Shown: in pieces, positions 52,352-61,448 of the stretch
How positions within the stretch are numbered: the first letter of the stretch is position 1
Layout of the letters: every line of letters begins with the position of its first letter
Source of the DNA: Natronospira bacteriovora
GTDB taxonomy: Bacteria; Pseudomonadota; Gammaproteobacteria; Natronospirales; Natronospiraceae
DNA length: 64,000 bases
Direction of reading: 5' to 3'
Assembly (NCBI RefSeq): GCF_030848495.1
Contig: NZ_JAVDDT010000005.1
Span: 62,001 to 126,000, forward strand
Made by a program: the position numbers and the translations under genes
Notes under the pieces: model-generated
Told to the model about the DNA's origin: nothing
The model's input: the letters and a program-made list of their open reading frames with translations, nothing else
Databases searched by the model: none

Positions 52352-52645
52352 TAAAGATTGTTATCGCGGCTGAAAGCCGCTCCCACAGCGGGCCGTCAGC
52401 ACCCACCGTGTCAGCCCATATCTTGTGTCCATCTCGTGTTCATTTCGTGGTCAAACACCCCGTGCCATCCCCAAGCACGGCCCCTCCGAAGCCGCACGGC
52501 GTCTCATCAAGCACGGCCCAAATCTGCGTCCATCCGTGTTCATCTGTGGCCAATCATCTTTTCGCCTTTCATATTGCGTCCATTTCGCGTCCATCTCGCG
52601 GCTAGTGTTTTAAAGGTTTTTATCTCGTGTCCATTTCGTGGTCAC
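52352..52645. repeat. ~290-bp dispersed intergenic repeat, copy 3 (inverted)
   Basis: The reverse complement of copies 1 and 2. It begins with the REP-like CGGCTGAAAGCCGCTCCCAC and ends with TCTCGTGTCCATTTCGTGGT. Its edge supplies the TGA stop of the hydrolase gene (52644-52642). It fills most of the gap between that gene and the NfeD-like gene. Confidence 0.88.
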
Positions 52646-53562
52646 TCAGGACTTTCATGCCGGGCAAACCAGTCGAGGACCAGGGGGAAATGATCCTCGG
52701 CGGCGTCGCGGGCGGTGAGCATGTCGATGTGTCCGTAGTCACGGGCGTGGCCGTTGGCTTTTGAGAGCAGATGCAGGGTCTTTTCGCCCTGCCCGCTTTC
52801 TTCCATCAGGCGTTGCACATCGTCCGGGTGGCCCAGGGCGCGGTCGCCGGCGCCGGCGAGGTAGAGGGTGGGGGGCAGGCTGAGTTGGGACAGGGCCTGG
52901 CCGTAATCAAAACCGTCTTCTTCATCGATCCAGCGCCGGCGACGAACCCAGCGCGAGCTCTGACGATGGCTGAGCAGGCTTTCATCATCCGAGCCAAAGC
53001 GCAGACGGCGGGCCGGCAGGTAACCGTGGATACGGCTGATGAGCGGGCAGAGCCAGCACCAGATCAGGTCCACGTACAGCAAGCGTTGCCAGTTCCATAC
53101 CCGCACCCGGCGCTTGCTGCCGAAATAGCACAGGGCGGTGAGACGACGGGCGTAATCCGGGAAACGGGCGAGTACGGCATTCAGCATCACCCCGCCCCAG
53201 GAGTGAGCGACCCAGTGCTGGCGCGCGCCAGGGCGCTGCTGCTGGAGATAGTCCAGCACGGCGGGAATTTCCTCGACGATGGAGGCGGTCTGGCTGTAGG
53301 CCTGTCGTCGTCGGGGATGATCGGCAATGGCGGGGAGGCTCTCGCCCCGGCCACCCAGATCCATGACCCAGACGTCATAGCCCTGTTGAGCCAGCCAGGG
53401 GGCCAGGCCGCGGGCCGACTGGCTGTAGAAGATGCGACCGTTCTCAATGGCCCCGTGCAGCATCAACACCACCGTCCCCTCATTGGGCAGGCGACGCAGA
53501 TGAATCTGGCTGTCGCCATCCGGCAGGGTGACGAAGTGGGATTCACTGATGCTGTCGATCAC
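52642..53562 (-). CDS. Alpha/beta-fold hydrolase
   Basis: A 306-aa protein. The nucleophile is Ser121 in VAHSWGGVM; an Asp in GAGDRALGHPDD and a His in RDYGHIDML complete the likely triad, and VVLMLHGAIENGRIF holds the oxyanion HG. It resembles lipase/esterase-type hydrolases of ~300 residues. The gene overlaps the ABC-F gene by 4 bp. Its last codon and stop meet an inverted dispersed repeat. The substrate is unknown. Confidence 0.85.
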   Translation of the reverse strand: MIDSISESHFVTLPDGDSQIHLRRLPNEGTVVLMLHGAIENGRIFYSQSARGLAPWLAQQGYDVWVMDLGGRGESLPAIADHPRRRQAYSQTASIVEEIPAVLDYLQQQRPGARQHWVAHSWGGVMLNAVLARFPDYARRLTALCYFGSKRRVRVWNWQRLLYVDLIWCWLCPLISRIHGYLPARRLRFGSDDESLLSHRQSSRWVRRRRWIDEEDGFDYGQALSQLSLPPTLYLAGAGDRALGHPDDVQRLMEESGQGEKTLHLLSKANGHARDYGHIDMLTARDAAEDHFPLVLDWFARHESPE

Positions 53563-55475
53563 GCGCTGTCCTCCAGCCCGGTGCGGGCCGCGTCGAGGGC
53601 CTCTTCAGCCTCCATCCAGTCCTGCTCCAGGCCTTCGATGCGTTCGCGCAGGGCGGCCTGTTCCTTCATCAGGGAGGCCATGCGTTCACTGTCACCGGAC
53701 TCATACAGGGCCGGATCGGCCAGTTGTGCTTCCACGGCGGCCAGGGATTCATTGTCCTTATCCAGCGCCTTCATCAGCGTCGTGACCCGGTCGCGCAGGG
53801 GCTTGAGGGCGGCCCGCTGCTCGGCCGCGGCGCGGCGGCTGGCCTTGCGGTCCTGCTGGCTGTTGCCGTTACTTGTTGCCCCCCGGCGTTCACTGGCGGT
53901 CTCCTGACGGCGCTGCTTCAGCCACTGGCGATAGTCATCCAGGTCGCCGTCGAATTCGCGCACACCGCCCTCGGCCACCAGTCGATAGCTGTCCACCGTA
54001 CTGGCCAGCAGGTGGCGGTCATGGGACACCGTCACCACGGCTCCTTCGAAGCCCTGCAGGGCCATGGTCAGGGCATGGCGCATTTCCAGATCCAGGTGGT
54101 TGGTGGGCTCGTCCAGCAGCAGCAGATTGGGCGATTGCCAGACCAGCAGGGCGAGCACCAGACGGGCCTTCTCGCCACCCGAGAGCGGGCCCACCGGATC
54201 GGTTGCCATGTCGCCGTTGAAGGCGAAGCCGCCAATGAAGTTGCGCAGCTGCTGTTCACCGACCTTGGGTGACAGGCGCTGCAGGTGAGTGAGCGGGCTG
54301 GCGGCGAGGTCCAGCTGTTCCAGCTGATGCTGGGCGAAGTAGCCAATGCGCACGTTGGGGCCGACATGCAGGTTGCCCGAGAGCGGTTTCAACTCGCCGG
54401 CCAGGGCGCGTACCAGAGTGGACTTGCCGGCTCCGTTGGGGCCAAGCAGGCCGATGCGATCTCCGGGGGCAATACTGAAGGCGATGTCCCTCAGGATGGG
54501 ATGATCGCCATAACCCAGGGCCACATCCTGCAGGCTGACCAGGGGGCTACCCGCCCGCGGGGCTTCGCCGAATTCGAAGTGAAAGGGGGAATCCACGTGG
54601 GCCGGGGCGAGCTTTTCCATGCGCTCCATGGCCTTGATGCGGCTCTGGGCGGCCTTGGCCTTGGTGGCCTTGTAGCGGAAGCGGTCCACGAACTTCTGCA
54701 TATGGGCCATTTCGCGCTGCTGTTTTTCATACATGGCCTGTTGACGGGCCAGCTGGCCGGCGCGCAGCTGCTCGAACTCGCTGTAATTGCCCCGGTAGTG
54801 GTTCAGGCGCTGATGTTCGATGTGCAGGATTTCATCCACCACGGCATCCAGGAATTCCCGGTCATGGGAGACCAGCAGCAGGGTGCCCTTGTAGGCCCGC
54901 AGCCAGTCCTCCAGCCAGAGCACGGCTTCCAGGTCCAGGTGGTTGGTGGGCTCATCCAGCAACAGCAGATCGGACGGGCACATCAGAGCCTGGGCCAGGC
55001 CGAGGCGCACCCGCCAGCCACCGGAAAAAGCGCCCACGGTCTTGTCGTGCTCGGCGGCGGAGAAACCCAGGCCATTGAGCAGCTCACCGGCCCGGGCGCG
55101 GGCGCTGTAGCCCCCGGCATTCTCGTAGCGGGCGTGGGCACGGGCAATGGCCTGCCCTTCCCCGCCGGCCTCGGCCTCGGCCACCGCCGACTCGGCGGCG
55201 CGGAATTCCCCGTCCCCGTCCAGCACGAAGTCGATGGCGGGGCGTTCCAGATCGGTGAATTCCTGGGCCATATGGGCGATGACCCAGTCACGAGGCAGGC
55301 TGAGCTCACCGGCATCCGGGGCGATCCGCCCCTGCAACAGGGCGAAGAGGCTGCTCTTGCCGCAGCCATTGGGCCCCACCAGGCCCAGCTTGTGGCCCGG
55401 AAACAGGGTGGCGGAACTGGCCTCGAGCAGCACCTCGGTGCCGCGGCGCAGGGTAATGTCGCTGAGCTGGATCAT
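53559..55475 (-). CDS. ABC-F family ATPase (YheS/Uup type)
   Basis: A 638-aa protein with two ABC domains and no membrane part. It has Walker A GPNGCGKSS and GPNGAGKST, signatures FSGGWRVRLGLA and LSGGEKARLVLA, and two LLLLDEPTNHLDLE Walker B motifs. A basic linker and a charged coiled-coil tail (AALRERIEGLEQDWMEAEEA) are present. ABC-F proteins act on the ribosome. It starts at ATG 55475; the frame extending to 55529 adds an unlikely N-terminus. The order of domains and tail fit YheS more than Uup. Confidence 0.92.
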   Translation of the reverse strand: MIQLSDITLRRGTEVLLEASSATLFPGHKLGLVGPNGCGKSSLFALLQGRIAPDAGELSLPRDWVIAHMAQEFTDLERPAIDFVLDGDGEFRAAESAVAEAEAGGEGQAIARAHARYENAGGYSARARAGELLNGLGFSAAEHDKTVGAFSGGWRVRLGLAQALMCPSDLLLLDEPTNHLDLEAVLWLEDWLRAYKGTLLLVSHDREFLDAVVDEILHIEHQRLNHYRGNYSEFEQLRAGQLARQQAMYEKQQREMAHMQKFVDRFRYKATKAKAAQSRIKAMERMEKLAPAHVDSPFHFEFGEAPRAGSPLVSLQDVALGYGDHPILRDIAFSIAPGDRIGLLGPNGAGKSTLVRALAGELKPLSGNLHVGPNVRIGYFAQHQLEQLDLAASPLTHLQRLSPKVGEQQLRNFIGGFAFNGDMATDPVGPLSGGEKARLVLALLVWQSPNLLLLDEPTNHLDLEMRHALTMALQGFEGAVVTVSHDRHLLASTVDSYRLVAEGGVREFDGDLDDYRQWLKQRRQETASERRGATSNGNSQQDRKASRRAAAEQRAALKPLRDRVTTLMKALDKDNESLAAVEAQLADPALYESGDSERMASLMKEQAALRERIEGLEQDWMEAEEALDAARTGLEDSA

Positions 55476-55525
55476 GGGCGCGCACTTTACCGCGAGCGCG
55501 GTACTTGGCCAAGCGCGGCGCGTCT

Positions 55526-56713
55526 TCAATCCGGAGCAGACACCCGGTTTCGCCCCTCCCGCTTGGCCTGGTACATGGCGTCATCCGCTTGCCGCAGCAG
55601 ACTGTCCACACTGTGGCCATCACCCGCTGGCGTGGCCAGACCGATACTGATGGTCAGTTCGACCTTGTCGCTTCCATTGAGGGCAATCGGGCGCTGGCAA
55701 ATGGCCTGGCGAATTCGCTCACACACCGTAATGGCGCGATCCGCGCTGGTCTCCGACAACAGCAGGGCGAACTCTTCACCGCCAAAGCGTGCCGCCATGT
55801 CACTGTCCCGGAGTTCCCGCTGCAGGCGAGCACCTACCTCGCACAGCACCCGGTCACCAGCCTCGTGACCATGCCGGTCATTGATGGCCTTGAAATGATC
55901 GGCATCGATCATGGCCAGCGTGAATTCAGCGCCATATCGACGATGACGGGCCAGTTCGGCCTGCAGGCGCTGCAGAAAGGCCCGCCGATTGGGCAGGCCA
56001 GTCAGCTCGTCGGTCTTGGCCTGGGTATCCAGCAGGCGGGACTGAACAAAATGCCGCCGTGCAAACAACTCCGAGATGGTCGCGCCGAACATCAGGGCCG
56101 TTGTCGTGAACAGCAGGAAGAAAAGCCCGCTGATCATGAAAAAGGCGTTCCCGTAACCACCAAAGGGCGCGGCCAGCAGAAAACCCGCGATGACCAGAAA
56201 GGCACTGATGGTAGCCACCCACAGGCGCATGCGAAAGGCGACAAAATTGTAGACCAGCAGCAGCAGGATGCCGCTCAGGTAAAGCATGCCCTCCGCGCCC
56301 TGGGTAATCACCATCATGGCAACCAGGGTGGCGTTCACCCCCTGGACCACAGCCAGAAGAATCCAGTCATAGGCCGGGCGCAGTGACGGCAGCAGGCTCA
56401 GGGCAAGACCCAGCAGGATCCAGGGCACGCCGATGCCGAATCGGATCGACCACAGTTCACGATGGAAATCGTGCATAACCATGAAGTCCACGAAGCCGAA
56501 CAGGGAATAGATCACCAGCCCCGACAACAGTGCCAGGCGGCTCAGAAAGACCGGGTTCACGTCATAGCCGTGGATAAACGCACGCTCAATGCCTGCATCA
56601 CGGAAGCGAAGGGTAAAAGGATGAATCTGATAGGGTGCGGGAAAATGCCGGCTCAGCCAGCGCTGCCAGCGCCGCCCAACGGTCGGCCGCTCCTGCCTTT
56701 TCTGTTCCGGCAT
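55526..56713 (-). CDS. Membrane-bound diguanylate cyclase (GGDEF)
   Basis: A 395-aa protein. About six membrane spans (residues ~60-230, for example RLALLSGLVIYSLFGFVDFM and ISGLFFLLFTTTALMFGATI) precede a GGDEF domain with FGGEEF (GGEEF 311-315). An I-site RDSD lies five residues earlier. It makes cyclic di-GMP and probably senses a membrane or envelope signal. ATG at 56713 follows GGAGG by 7 bases; the open frame reaches 56821. It is divergent from the HipA-like gene. Confidence 0.92.
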   Translation of the reverse strand: MPEQKRQERPTVGRRWQRWLSRHFPAPYQIHPFTLRFRDAGIERAFIHGYDVNPVFLSRLALLSGLVIYSLFGFVDFMVMHDFHRELWSIRFGIGVPWILLGLALSLLPSLRPAYDWILLAVVQGVNATLVAMMVITQGAEGMLYLSGILLLLVYNFVAFRMRLWVATISAFLVIAGFLLAAPFGGYGNAFFMISGLFFLLFTTTALMFGATISELFARRHFVQSRLLDTQAKTDELTGLPNRRAFLQRLQAELARHRRYGAEFTLAMIDADHFKAINDRHGHEAGDRVLCEVGARLQRELRDSDMAARFGGEEFALLLSETSADRAITVCERIRQAICQRPIALNGSDKVELTISIGLATPAGDGHSVDSLLRQADDAMYQAKREGRNRVSAPD

Positions 56714-56885
56714 CCACCTGCCTCCCTGGCAGCCGCTGTCATGAACACGATAAACACTATCGACAGAAACGAGATTAGCGCCTTCTTCGCGCAACTGCCA
56801 ACAATGGTCTTGACCGACCAAATCAACCGCGTTTCAATACACGCGATTTCATTTCCTCTTTTGTTTCATCACAAAGCGAAACGCC

Positions 56886-58145
56886 ATGTCTCACCGTGAT
56901 CGCCTGCTTGGTCTTCTGCAATCCCACGGCCCGCTTTCCTCGGCGGCCGTTCAGCGTGAACTGGGCATCAGCCGCCCCACCCTGTCCCGCCTGATGCGTG
57001 ACACCGAGGGTGAGATCCTGCGCCTGGGCCAGACACGGCGGGTGCGTTATGCCGCCCCGCGCCGGATCGAAGGACTGCCCGAGGTGATTCCCGTATCCCG
57101 CGTGGACGAGGACGGACGGGCTCACGCCCATGGCCGCATTCGCCCGCTCGAACCGGGGGAATGGGCCTGGGAAGGTGAAGACGGCGAACTGCGCATCAGC
57201 ACCGGCCTGCCCCGGGAGGTCCGCGACCTGCTGGGGGACGGATTCATGCCTACCGCCACCAGTGACGATGAAGCCGCGGGACTGAAATGGCTGATCGCCT
57301 CGGGGGAAGACCTGGCGGGCAATCTGCTGGTGGGTGATGAGGCCCTGGCCCGCTTTCTGGCGCTGGCCCCGGAGACACGGGGCATGGACGAGCTGCCCGC
57401 CCTGGCACGGAAAGCCGAACAGGGCCGTTTTCAAGCGGGAAGTCTGGATGGCCACTGGCCCAAGTTCACCGCCTGGATGGAGAACCACCAGATCCTGGTG
57501 AAATTTGCCCGCCTGAACGATCACCCGGCCAACACCCGCCAGGCCGACCTGCTGGTGGCCGAATTGCTGGCCCTGGAAACACTGCGTGGCCTGGGCATTG
57601 ACGTGCCGCCGGCCCGCATCATCGATCGCGAGGGCTATCGCTTTCTGGCTCTCTCCCGTTTCGACCGGGTGGGCCGCCTCGGCCGGCGGGCCGTGATCCG
57701 CCTCGGCCAGGTGGGCGGCAAGGGCGTCGACCCGGACGACTGGCGCGCTTCCGCCACGGCCATGAAACGGGCCAAGCGTCTCGGCGATGCCGATGGCGAG
57801 CGCATTCAGCTCATGAGCCACTTCGCCGCCCTGATCGGCAACAACGATGCCGGCGGCGACAACCTCGCCTTCTTCCCCGGCGAAGACGACCGCCTCAGGC
57901 TGGCGCCGGCCTACGACATGCTGCCCATGGCCGCCGCTCCCGATGCCGAGGGAAGGCTGCCCGAGGCACTCCCACCCCTGCCCATGCCCGCCAGCGGCGA
58001 ACTGGACAACTGGCGCCGTGCCGCCACTGCCGCCGCTGATTACTGGGCACGCCTGGCCAATGAAAAGCGCCTGAGCTTCGATTTCAGGAAGCTGGCCGCG
58101 GCGCAGGGGAAGGTGATCGGGGAACGGCTTCAGCGGTTGGGGTGA
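56886..58145 (+). CDS. HipA-like kinase with N-terminal HTH (YjjJ type), solo
   Basis: A 419-aa protein. Residues 1-55 form a winged-helix DNA-binding part (LLQSHGPLSSAAVQRELGIS then RPTLSRLMRD). The rest is HipA-like: ILVKFARLNDH, YRFLALSRFDRVG, LIGNNDAGGDNLAFF (catalytic/metal loop) and LAPAYDMLPM. HipA kinases phosphorylate aminoacyl-tRNA synthetases; the YjjJ group has a fused HTH instead of a separate HipB antitoxin. No hipB or hipS gene is seen beside it. Heptamer repeats start 6 bp after the stop. Confidence 0.88.
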   Translation: MSHRDRLLGLLQSHGPLSSAAVQRELGISRPTLSRLMRDTEGEILRLGQTRRVRYAAPRRIEGLPEVIPVSRVDEDGRAHAHGRIRPLEPGEWAWEGEDGELRISTGLPREVRDLLGDGFMPTATSDDEAAGLKWLIASGEDLAGNLLVGDEALARFLALAPETRGMDELPALARKAEQGRFQAGSLDGHWPKFTAWMENHQILVKFARLNDHPANTRQADLLVAELLALETLRGLGIDVPPARIIDREGYRFLALSRFDRVGRLGRRAVIRLGQVGGKGVDPDDWRASATAMKRAKRLGDADGERIQLMSHFAALIGNNDAGGDNLAFFPGEDDRLRLAPAYDMLPMAAAPDAEGRLPEALPPLPMPASGELDNWRRAATAAADYWARLANEKRLSFDFRKLAAAQGKVIGERLQRLG

Positions 58146-58151
58146 GGGGGA

Positions 58152-58247
58152 TGAGTGCTGAGTGCTGAGTGCTGAGTGCTGAGTGCTGAGTGCTGAGTGC
58201 TGAGTGCTGAGTGCTGAGTGCTGAGTGCTGAGTGCTGAGTGCTGAGT
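58152..58247 (+). repeat. Heptamer tandem array (TGAGTGC)n, ~13.7 units
   Basis: Consecutive TGAGTGC units run with almost no variation from 58152 to 58247, beginning 6 bp after the HipA-like stop. It is the left end of a composite element whose right end (58640-58664) carries related inverted units (ACTCAGA). Such a perfect array is likely to vary in copy number between strains. Confidence 0.95.
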
Positions 58248-58664
58248 GGGGGCGGTAGAGGGTGCCGTGGTACTGGAAGTGTTACGGCTTCGAAGGTGAG
58301 GTGAAAGGCGTGAGGAGTGAGGTGAAAGGCGGGCCGCCTTTGGCGCCCAACGGCCGGCCGTCGGCCGGCCTGGTTTGCGCGCAGCGCGGAAGCCGCAATG
58401 CTTCGGGTTTTCACCTCACGCCTCACGCCTTACACCTCACATTCGGAGCCGACGAATGTGAGGTGGCACCGGCGCGGCTAACGGCTCCAGCCAAGCGCTG
58501 ATCGCGGCAGAATGCCGCTCCCACAGGCAGGGCTCCGATCAACGCCGCCTTCCGATTCACGTTTTACGATTCACGATTCACTCGAAAGGCCGATTACGAT
58601 TACGATTACGATTACGACTACGACAACGAGGGCACTGCCCACTCAGAACTCAGAACTCAGTACT
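58248..58664. repeat. Composite palindromic element, copy 1 (core and right end)
   Basis: Nested inverted blocks: GTGAGGTGAAAGGCGTGAGG (from ~58299) against TCACCTCACGCCTCACGCC (~58410), the hairpin GCCGCCTTTGGCGCCC region, GGCCGGCCGTCGGCCGGCC, a REP-like GATCGCGGCAGAATGCCGC, and then GATTCACGTTTTACGATTCA. A single hexamer arm (GATTAC, GACTAC, GACAAC; 58590-58631) and ACTCAGA units close it. It is homologous to 60430-60740. No gene is supported in this gap. Confidence 0.85.
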
Positions 58665-58667
58665 CGC

Positions 58668-60218
58668 TTAAAACCCCAAAGGAATCCCCAGCACAAAGAA
58701 GCCAACAAGCAGCGCCGTCCACACGCACAGGAACATCAGCGAGTACGGCACCATGATGATGAGCATGTCACCAAAGCCCATCTCCGGCTTGTACTTGCGC
58801 ATGAAGGCCAGGATCACGCCGGCGTAGGTCATCATCGGCGTGATGATGTTGGTGGAGGAATCGGCCACGCGATAGGCGGCGGCGACAAGATCGGGGGTCA
58901 TGTCGCTGTTCACGAAATACAGCATGGGAATGAAGATCGGGCCCAGCAGCATCCACTTGGAAGTCAGGCCACCGACGAAGATGTTGATGATGGCAGTGGT
59001 GAAGATGAAGCCGATGATCAACAGGATGGGGAACTGCTGTACCCCCAGGGCCAGCAGACCCTGGGAACCCAGATAGGTGATCCAGGCACCCAGGCCGCTG
59101 TAGGTCAGCACGCCGAGGAAGTTGTAGCAGAAGAAGGTCAGCACCAGGATGTAACCCAGTGTGTTCATCTGCTTGACCATGGCATGGACCACGTCCCAGG
59201 TGCGCTTGAAGTTGCCTGAAGCCACACCGAAGAACACGCCCACGATGGCGAAGAAGAAGGAAATCAGCAGGATGATGTTGTTGAGAAAGGGCAACTGGGT
59301 GTTGCCGGCCTCATCGGTGTAGGGCGCCAGCGGGCCCAGTGAAAGCCCGACAATCACCAGGGCCGCCACCAGCACGCCCAGCAGGGAGGCACGCAGGCCA
59401 CGCTTCTCGGCGTCCGTCACCTGGAACTCGTCGAAGTTGATTTCCTCCGGCACCACCCAGCTTTGTTTCTCCAGGCGCGGCTTGACCCAGCGATGGGTCA
59501 CCCAGGCGCCCACACCGGCCAGCACGAAGGTGGACACGGCAATGAAGTAGTAATGCATGGTGGCCGGGCGCAGGGTATCGCCGGCGGCATTCTCGAAGGG
59601 CACGCCCTGGGACTCGGCGAAGACCTGGGCGTTCATGCCGATGATCACATCCACCGGTGTCCCCGGAATCAGATTGGCACTGAAACCGGCCGAGACCCCG
59701 GCGAAGGCGGCCGCCATACCGATCAGTGGATTCTGTCCGATGCCGGCATACAGCAGGCCGGCCAAGGGTATCAGTACGAGATACCCGGCATCGGTAGCCA
59801 CCGAACTGGTGATGCCAAGGAAGATCAACAGCAGGGGCAGCCACTTGACCGGCAGGTGCAGGCCGATGCGCTTGATCAGCGCCGCAAACAGGCCGGAATG
59901 CTCGGCAATACCAATGGCCAGCATGACCACCAGAATCACCCCCAGCACCCCATTGCCGAAGGCCAGCCAGTTCTCCACCAGGGCATTGTCGAACAGCCAA
60001 CGCACATGCTCGGCTTCATGCATGGCCTTGATCGAATAGGTCACCGGCTCGCCACCGGCTCCCATGGACTCGAATTCATGCCCGCCCATGAGCATGGCCA
60101 GCAGAATGGACGCCGGCAGCAGCACCATGAAGATGATGACCGGATCGGGGATCTTGCGCCCCACCCGCTCAACCCAACTGCCAAAGGCCTGCCCTCGGCT
60201 GTGCGCCGTTTCACTCAT
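58668..60218 (-). CDS. AbgT-family transporter
   Basis: A 516-aa polytopic protein. The start VERVGRKIPDPVIIFMVLLP, the two hairpin-type motifs FLGITSSVATDAGYLVLIPL and GFSANLIPGTPVDVIIGMNA, and YRVADSSTNIITPMMTYAGV are characteristic of AbgT/MtrF. Family members take up p-aminobenzoyl-glutamate or export sulfonamides and similar compounds by proton coupling. It is flanked on both sides by composite repeats, and its TAA stop meets the right end of element copy 1. Confidence 0.93.
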   Translation of the reverse strand: MSETAHSRGQAFGSWVERVGRKIPDPVIIFMVLLPASILLAMLMGGHEFESMGAGGEPVTYSIKAMHEAEHVRWLFDNALVENWLAFGNGVLGVILVVMLAIGIAEHSGLFAALIKRIGLHLPVKWLPLLLIFLGITSSVATDAGYLVLIPLAGLLYAGIGQNPLIGMAAAFAGVSAGFSANLIPGTPVDVIIGMNAQVFAESQGVPFENAAGDTLRPATMHYYFIAVSTFVLAGVGAWVTHRWVKPRLEKQSWVVPEEINFDEFQVTDAEKRGLRASLLGVLVAALVIVGLSLGPLAPYTDEAGNTQLPFLNNIILLISFFFAIVGVFFGVASGNFKRTWDVVHAMVKQMNTLGYILVLTFFCYNFLGVLTYSGLGAWITYLGSQGLLALGVQQFPILLIIGFIFTTAIINIFVGGLTSKWMLLGPIFIPMLYFVNSDMTPDLVAAAYRVADSSTNIITPMMTYAGVILAFMRKYKPEMGFGDMLIIMVPYSLMFLCVWTALLVGFFVLGIPLGF

Positions 60219-60286
60219 GGTCCTGCTCCGGAGATAAGGGAAATCAGCGGGGGATCATAGACCAGGGTGGGGATGGGTGCCAATTT

Positions 60287-60828
60287 AAAGTGCTGAGTGT
60301 TGAGTGCTGAGTGCTGAGTGGGTGCGGGTCGGAGGGGGTGGGGGCTAATCGAAGGGGCGGGGCTTTCGGTTGGCACCTCGTGAATCGTGATTTGTAAAAC
60401 GTGAATCGGAGGGCGGCGTTAGAAGATGCCGGGGTAATGGGAGTGTTGCGGCTTCGAAGGTGAGGTGTGAGGCGTGAGGGGAAAGGCGGGGCGCCTTTGG
60501 CGCCCAACGGCCGGCTGTCGGCCGGCCTGGTTCGCGCAAAGCCTGGAAGCCGTGAGGCTTCGGGTTTTCACCTCACACCTCACACCTCACTCCTCACTTT
60601 CGGAGCCGGCGAATGGGCGGTGGCACCGGCGCGGCTAACGACTCCGAACAACGCTGATCGAGGCTAAAGCCTCTCCCACAGGCACGCCTCCGATCAACGC
60701 CGCCTTCCGATTCACGTTTTACGTTTCACGATTCACGGAACGCCACTCGCAGCCCCGACCCTCCAAGAACCGCCGGCCCCTCCGACCCGCACCCACTCAG
60801 CACTCAGCACTCAGCACTCAGCACTAAT
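60287..60828. repeat. Composite palindromic element, copy 2
   Basis: The left end has TGAGTGC/TGAGTGT units (60294-60320) followed by GGGTGCGGGTCGGAGGGG. The right end is the mirror image: CCCCTCCGACCCGCACCCAC then four ACTCAGC units (60778-60825). Inside, 60379-60420 (GTGAATCG type) mirrors 60696-60737, and the GTGAGGTGTGAGG block near 60459 mirrors TCACACCTCACACCTCAC near 60570. A hairpin GGGGCGCC-TTT-GGCGCCC is at the middle. It ends 3 bp before the lipoprotein stop. No gene is supported in this 614-bp gap. Confidence 0.88.
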
Positions 60829-60831
60829 AAA

Positions 60832-61428
60832 TCATTCCCCCAACCACTCCGGCAATTTCACCACCAGGGCGCGCACACTCTCCTCGAACGCCTGGTTCGC
60901 CGCGGCCACGCCGCCGGCCGGATTCGCGCTGTCGGCGGACTGACGGATATCCTGACGCACATGCCCCAGGCTCTGGCCGGTTCTGGCGTCCAGCAGACGG
61001 TAGCGCAGAGACAGACGCACATGGCTGCCGTTGTCGTCGAAGTGCTGTTCCAGGCGAATCAGGTCGGTCTGCAGACGGTAGGGTTTGTGCAGGGGGCTGC
61101 CCGGGGCGGCCACATCCGCGAAGACACCGCTGTCGGCCAGGGCTTCGGTGAGGGCGGCGCCGAGCAGTTCAGCCGGCTCGGCCGCCCAGCGATTGCGGGC
61201 AAAGTAGCGCAGTTCACTGCCGGCTTCACGATAGCGCATGTCGCGTCCGCCATGGCCCGGGTAGGCCCGGGGTGACAGCACCAGCAGGCCGGTGGCGAGG
61301 GGCTCGGATGGCACATCCAGTTCGCCCTGCCATTCCAGCAGGTGAACCGAGGCCGGCGGCTGACGGTCCGGGCCAATGCTGCAGGCCGTCAGGAACAGGA
61401 TCAGAAACAGGGGAAGCAGTCGCAACAT
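60832..61428 (-). CDS. ABC-type transport auxiliary lipoprotein
   Basis: A 198-aa lipoprotein (LILFLTACS lipobox). YRLQTDLIRLEQHFDDNG and VRLSLRYRLLDARTGQSLGH, with an ALTEALADSGVF helix before them, fit the PqiC-like/ABC-type transport auxiliary family. These outer-membrane-facing lipoproteins work with MCE-domain transport systems. It is the last gene of the Mla/Mce-type operon (20 bp after the MCE gene) and ends at a composite repeat. Confidence 0.85.
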   Translation of the reverse strand: MLRLLPLFLILFLTACSIGPDRQPPASVHLLEWQGELDVPSEPLATGLLVLSPRAYPGHGGRDMRYREAGSELRYFARNRWAAEPAELLGAALTEALADSGVFADVAAPGSPLHKPYRLQTDLIRLEQHFDDNGSHVRLSLRYRLLDARTGQSLGHVRQDIRQSADSANPAGGVAAANQAFEESVRALVVKLPEWLGE

Positions 61429-61448
61429 GATCGTTTTCCTTGCGTGTG

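Noticed and set aside
58152-58247. CRISPR array
   Set aside because: The units are 7 bp, contiguous and without spacers; no cas genes are present.
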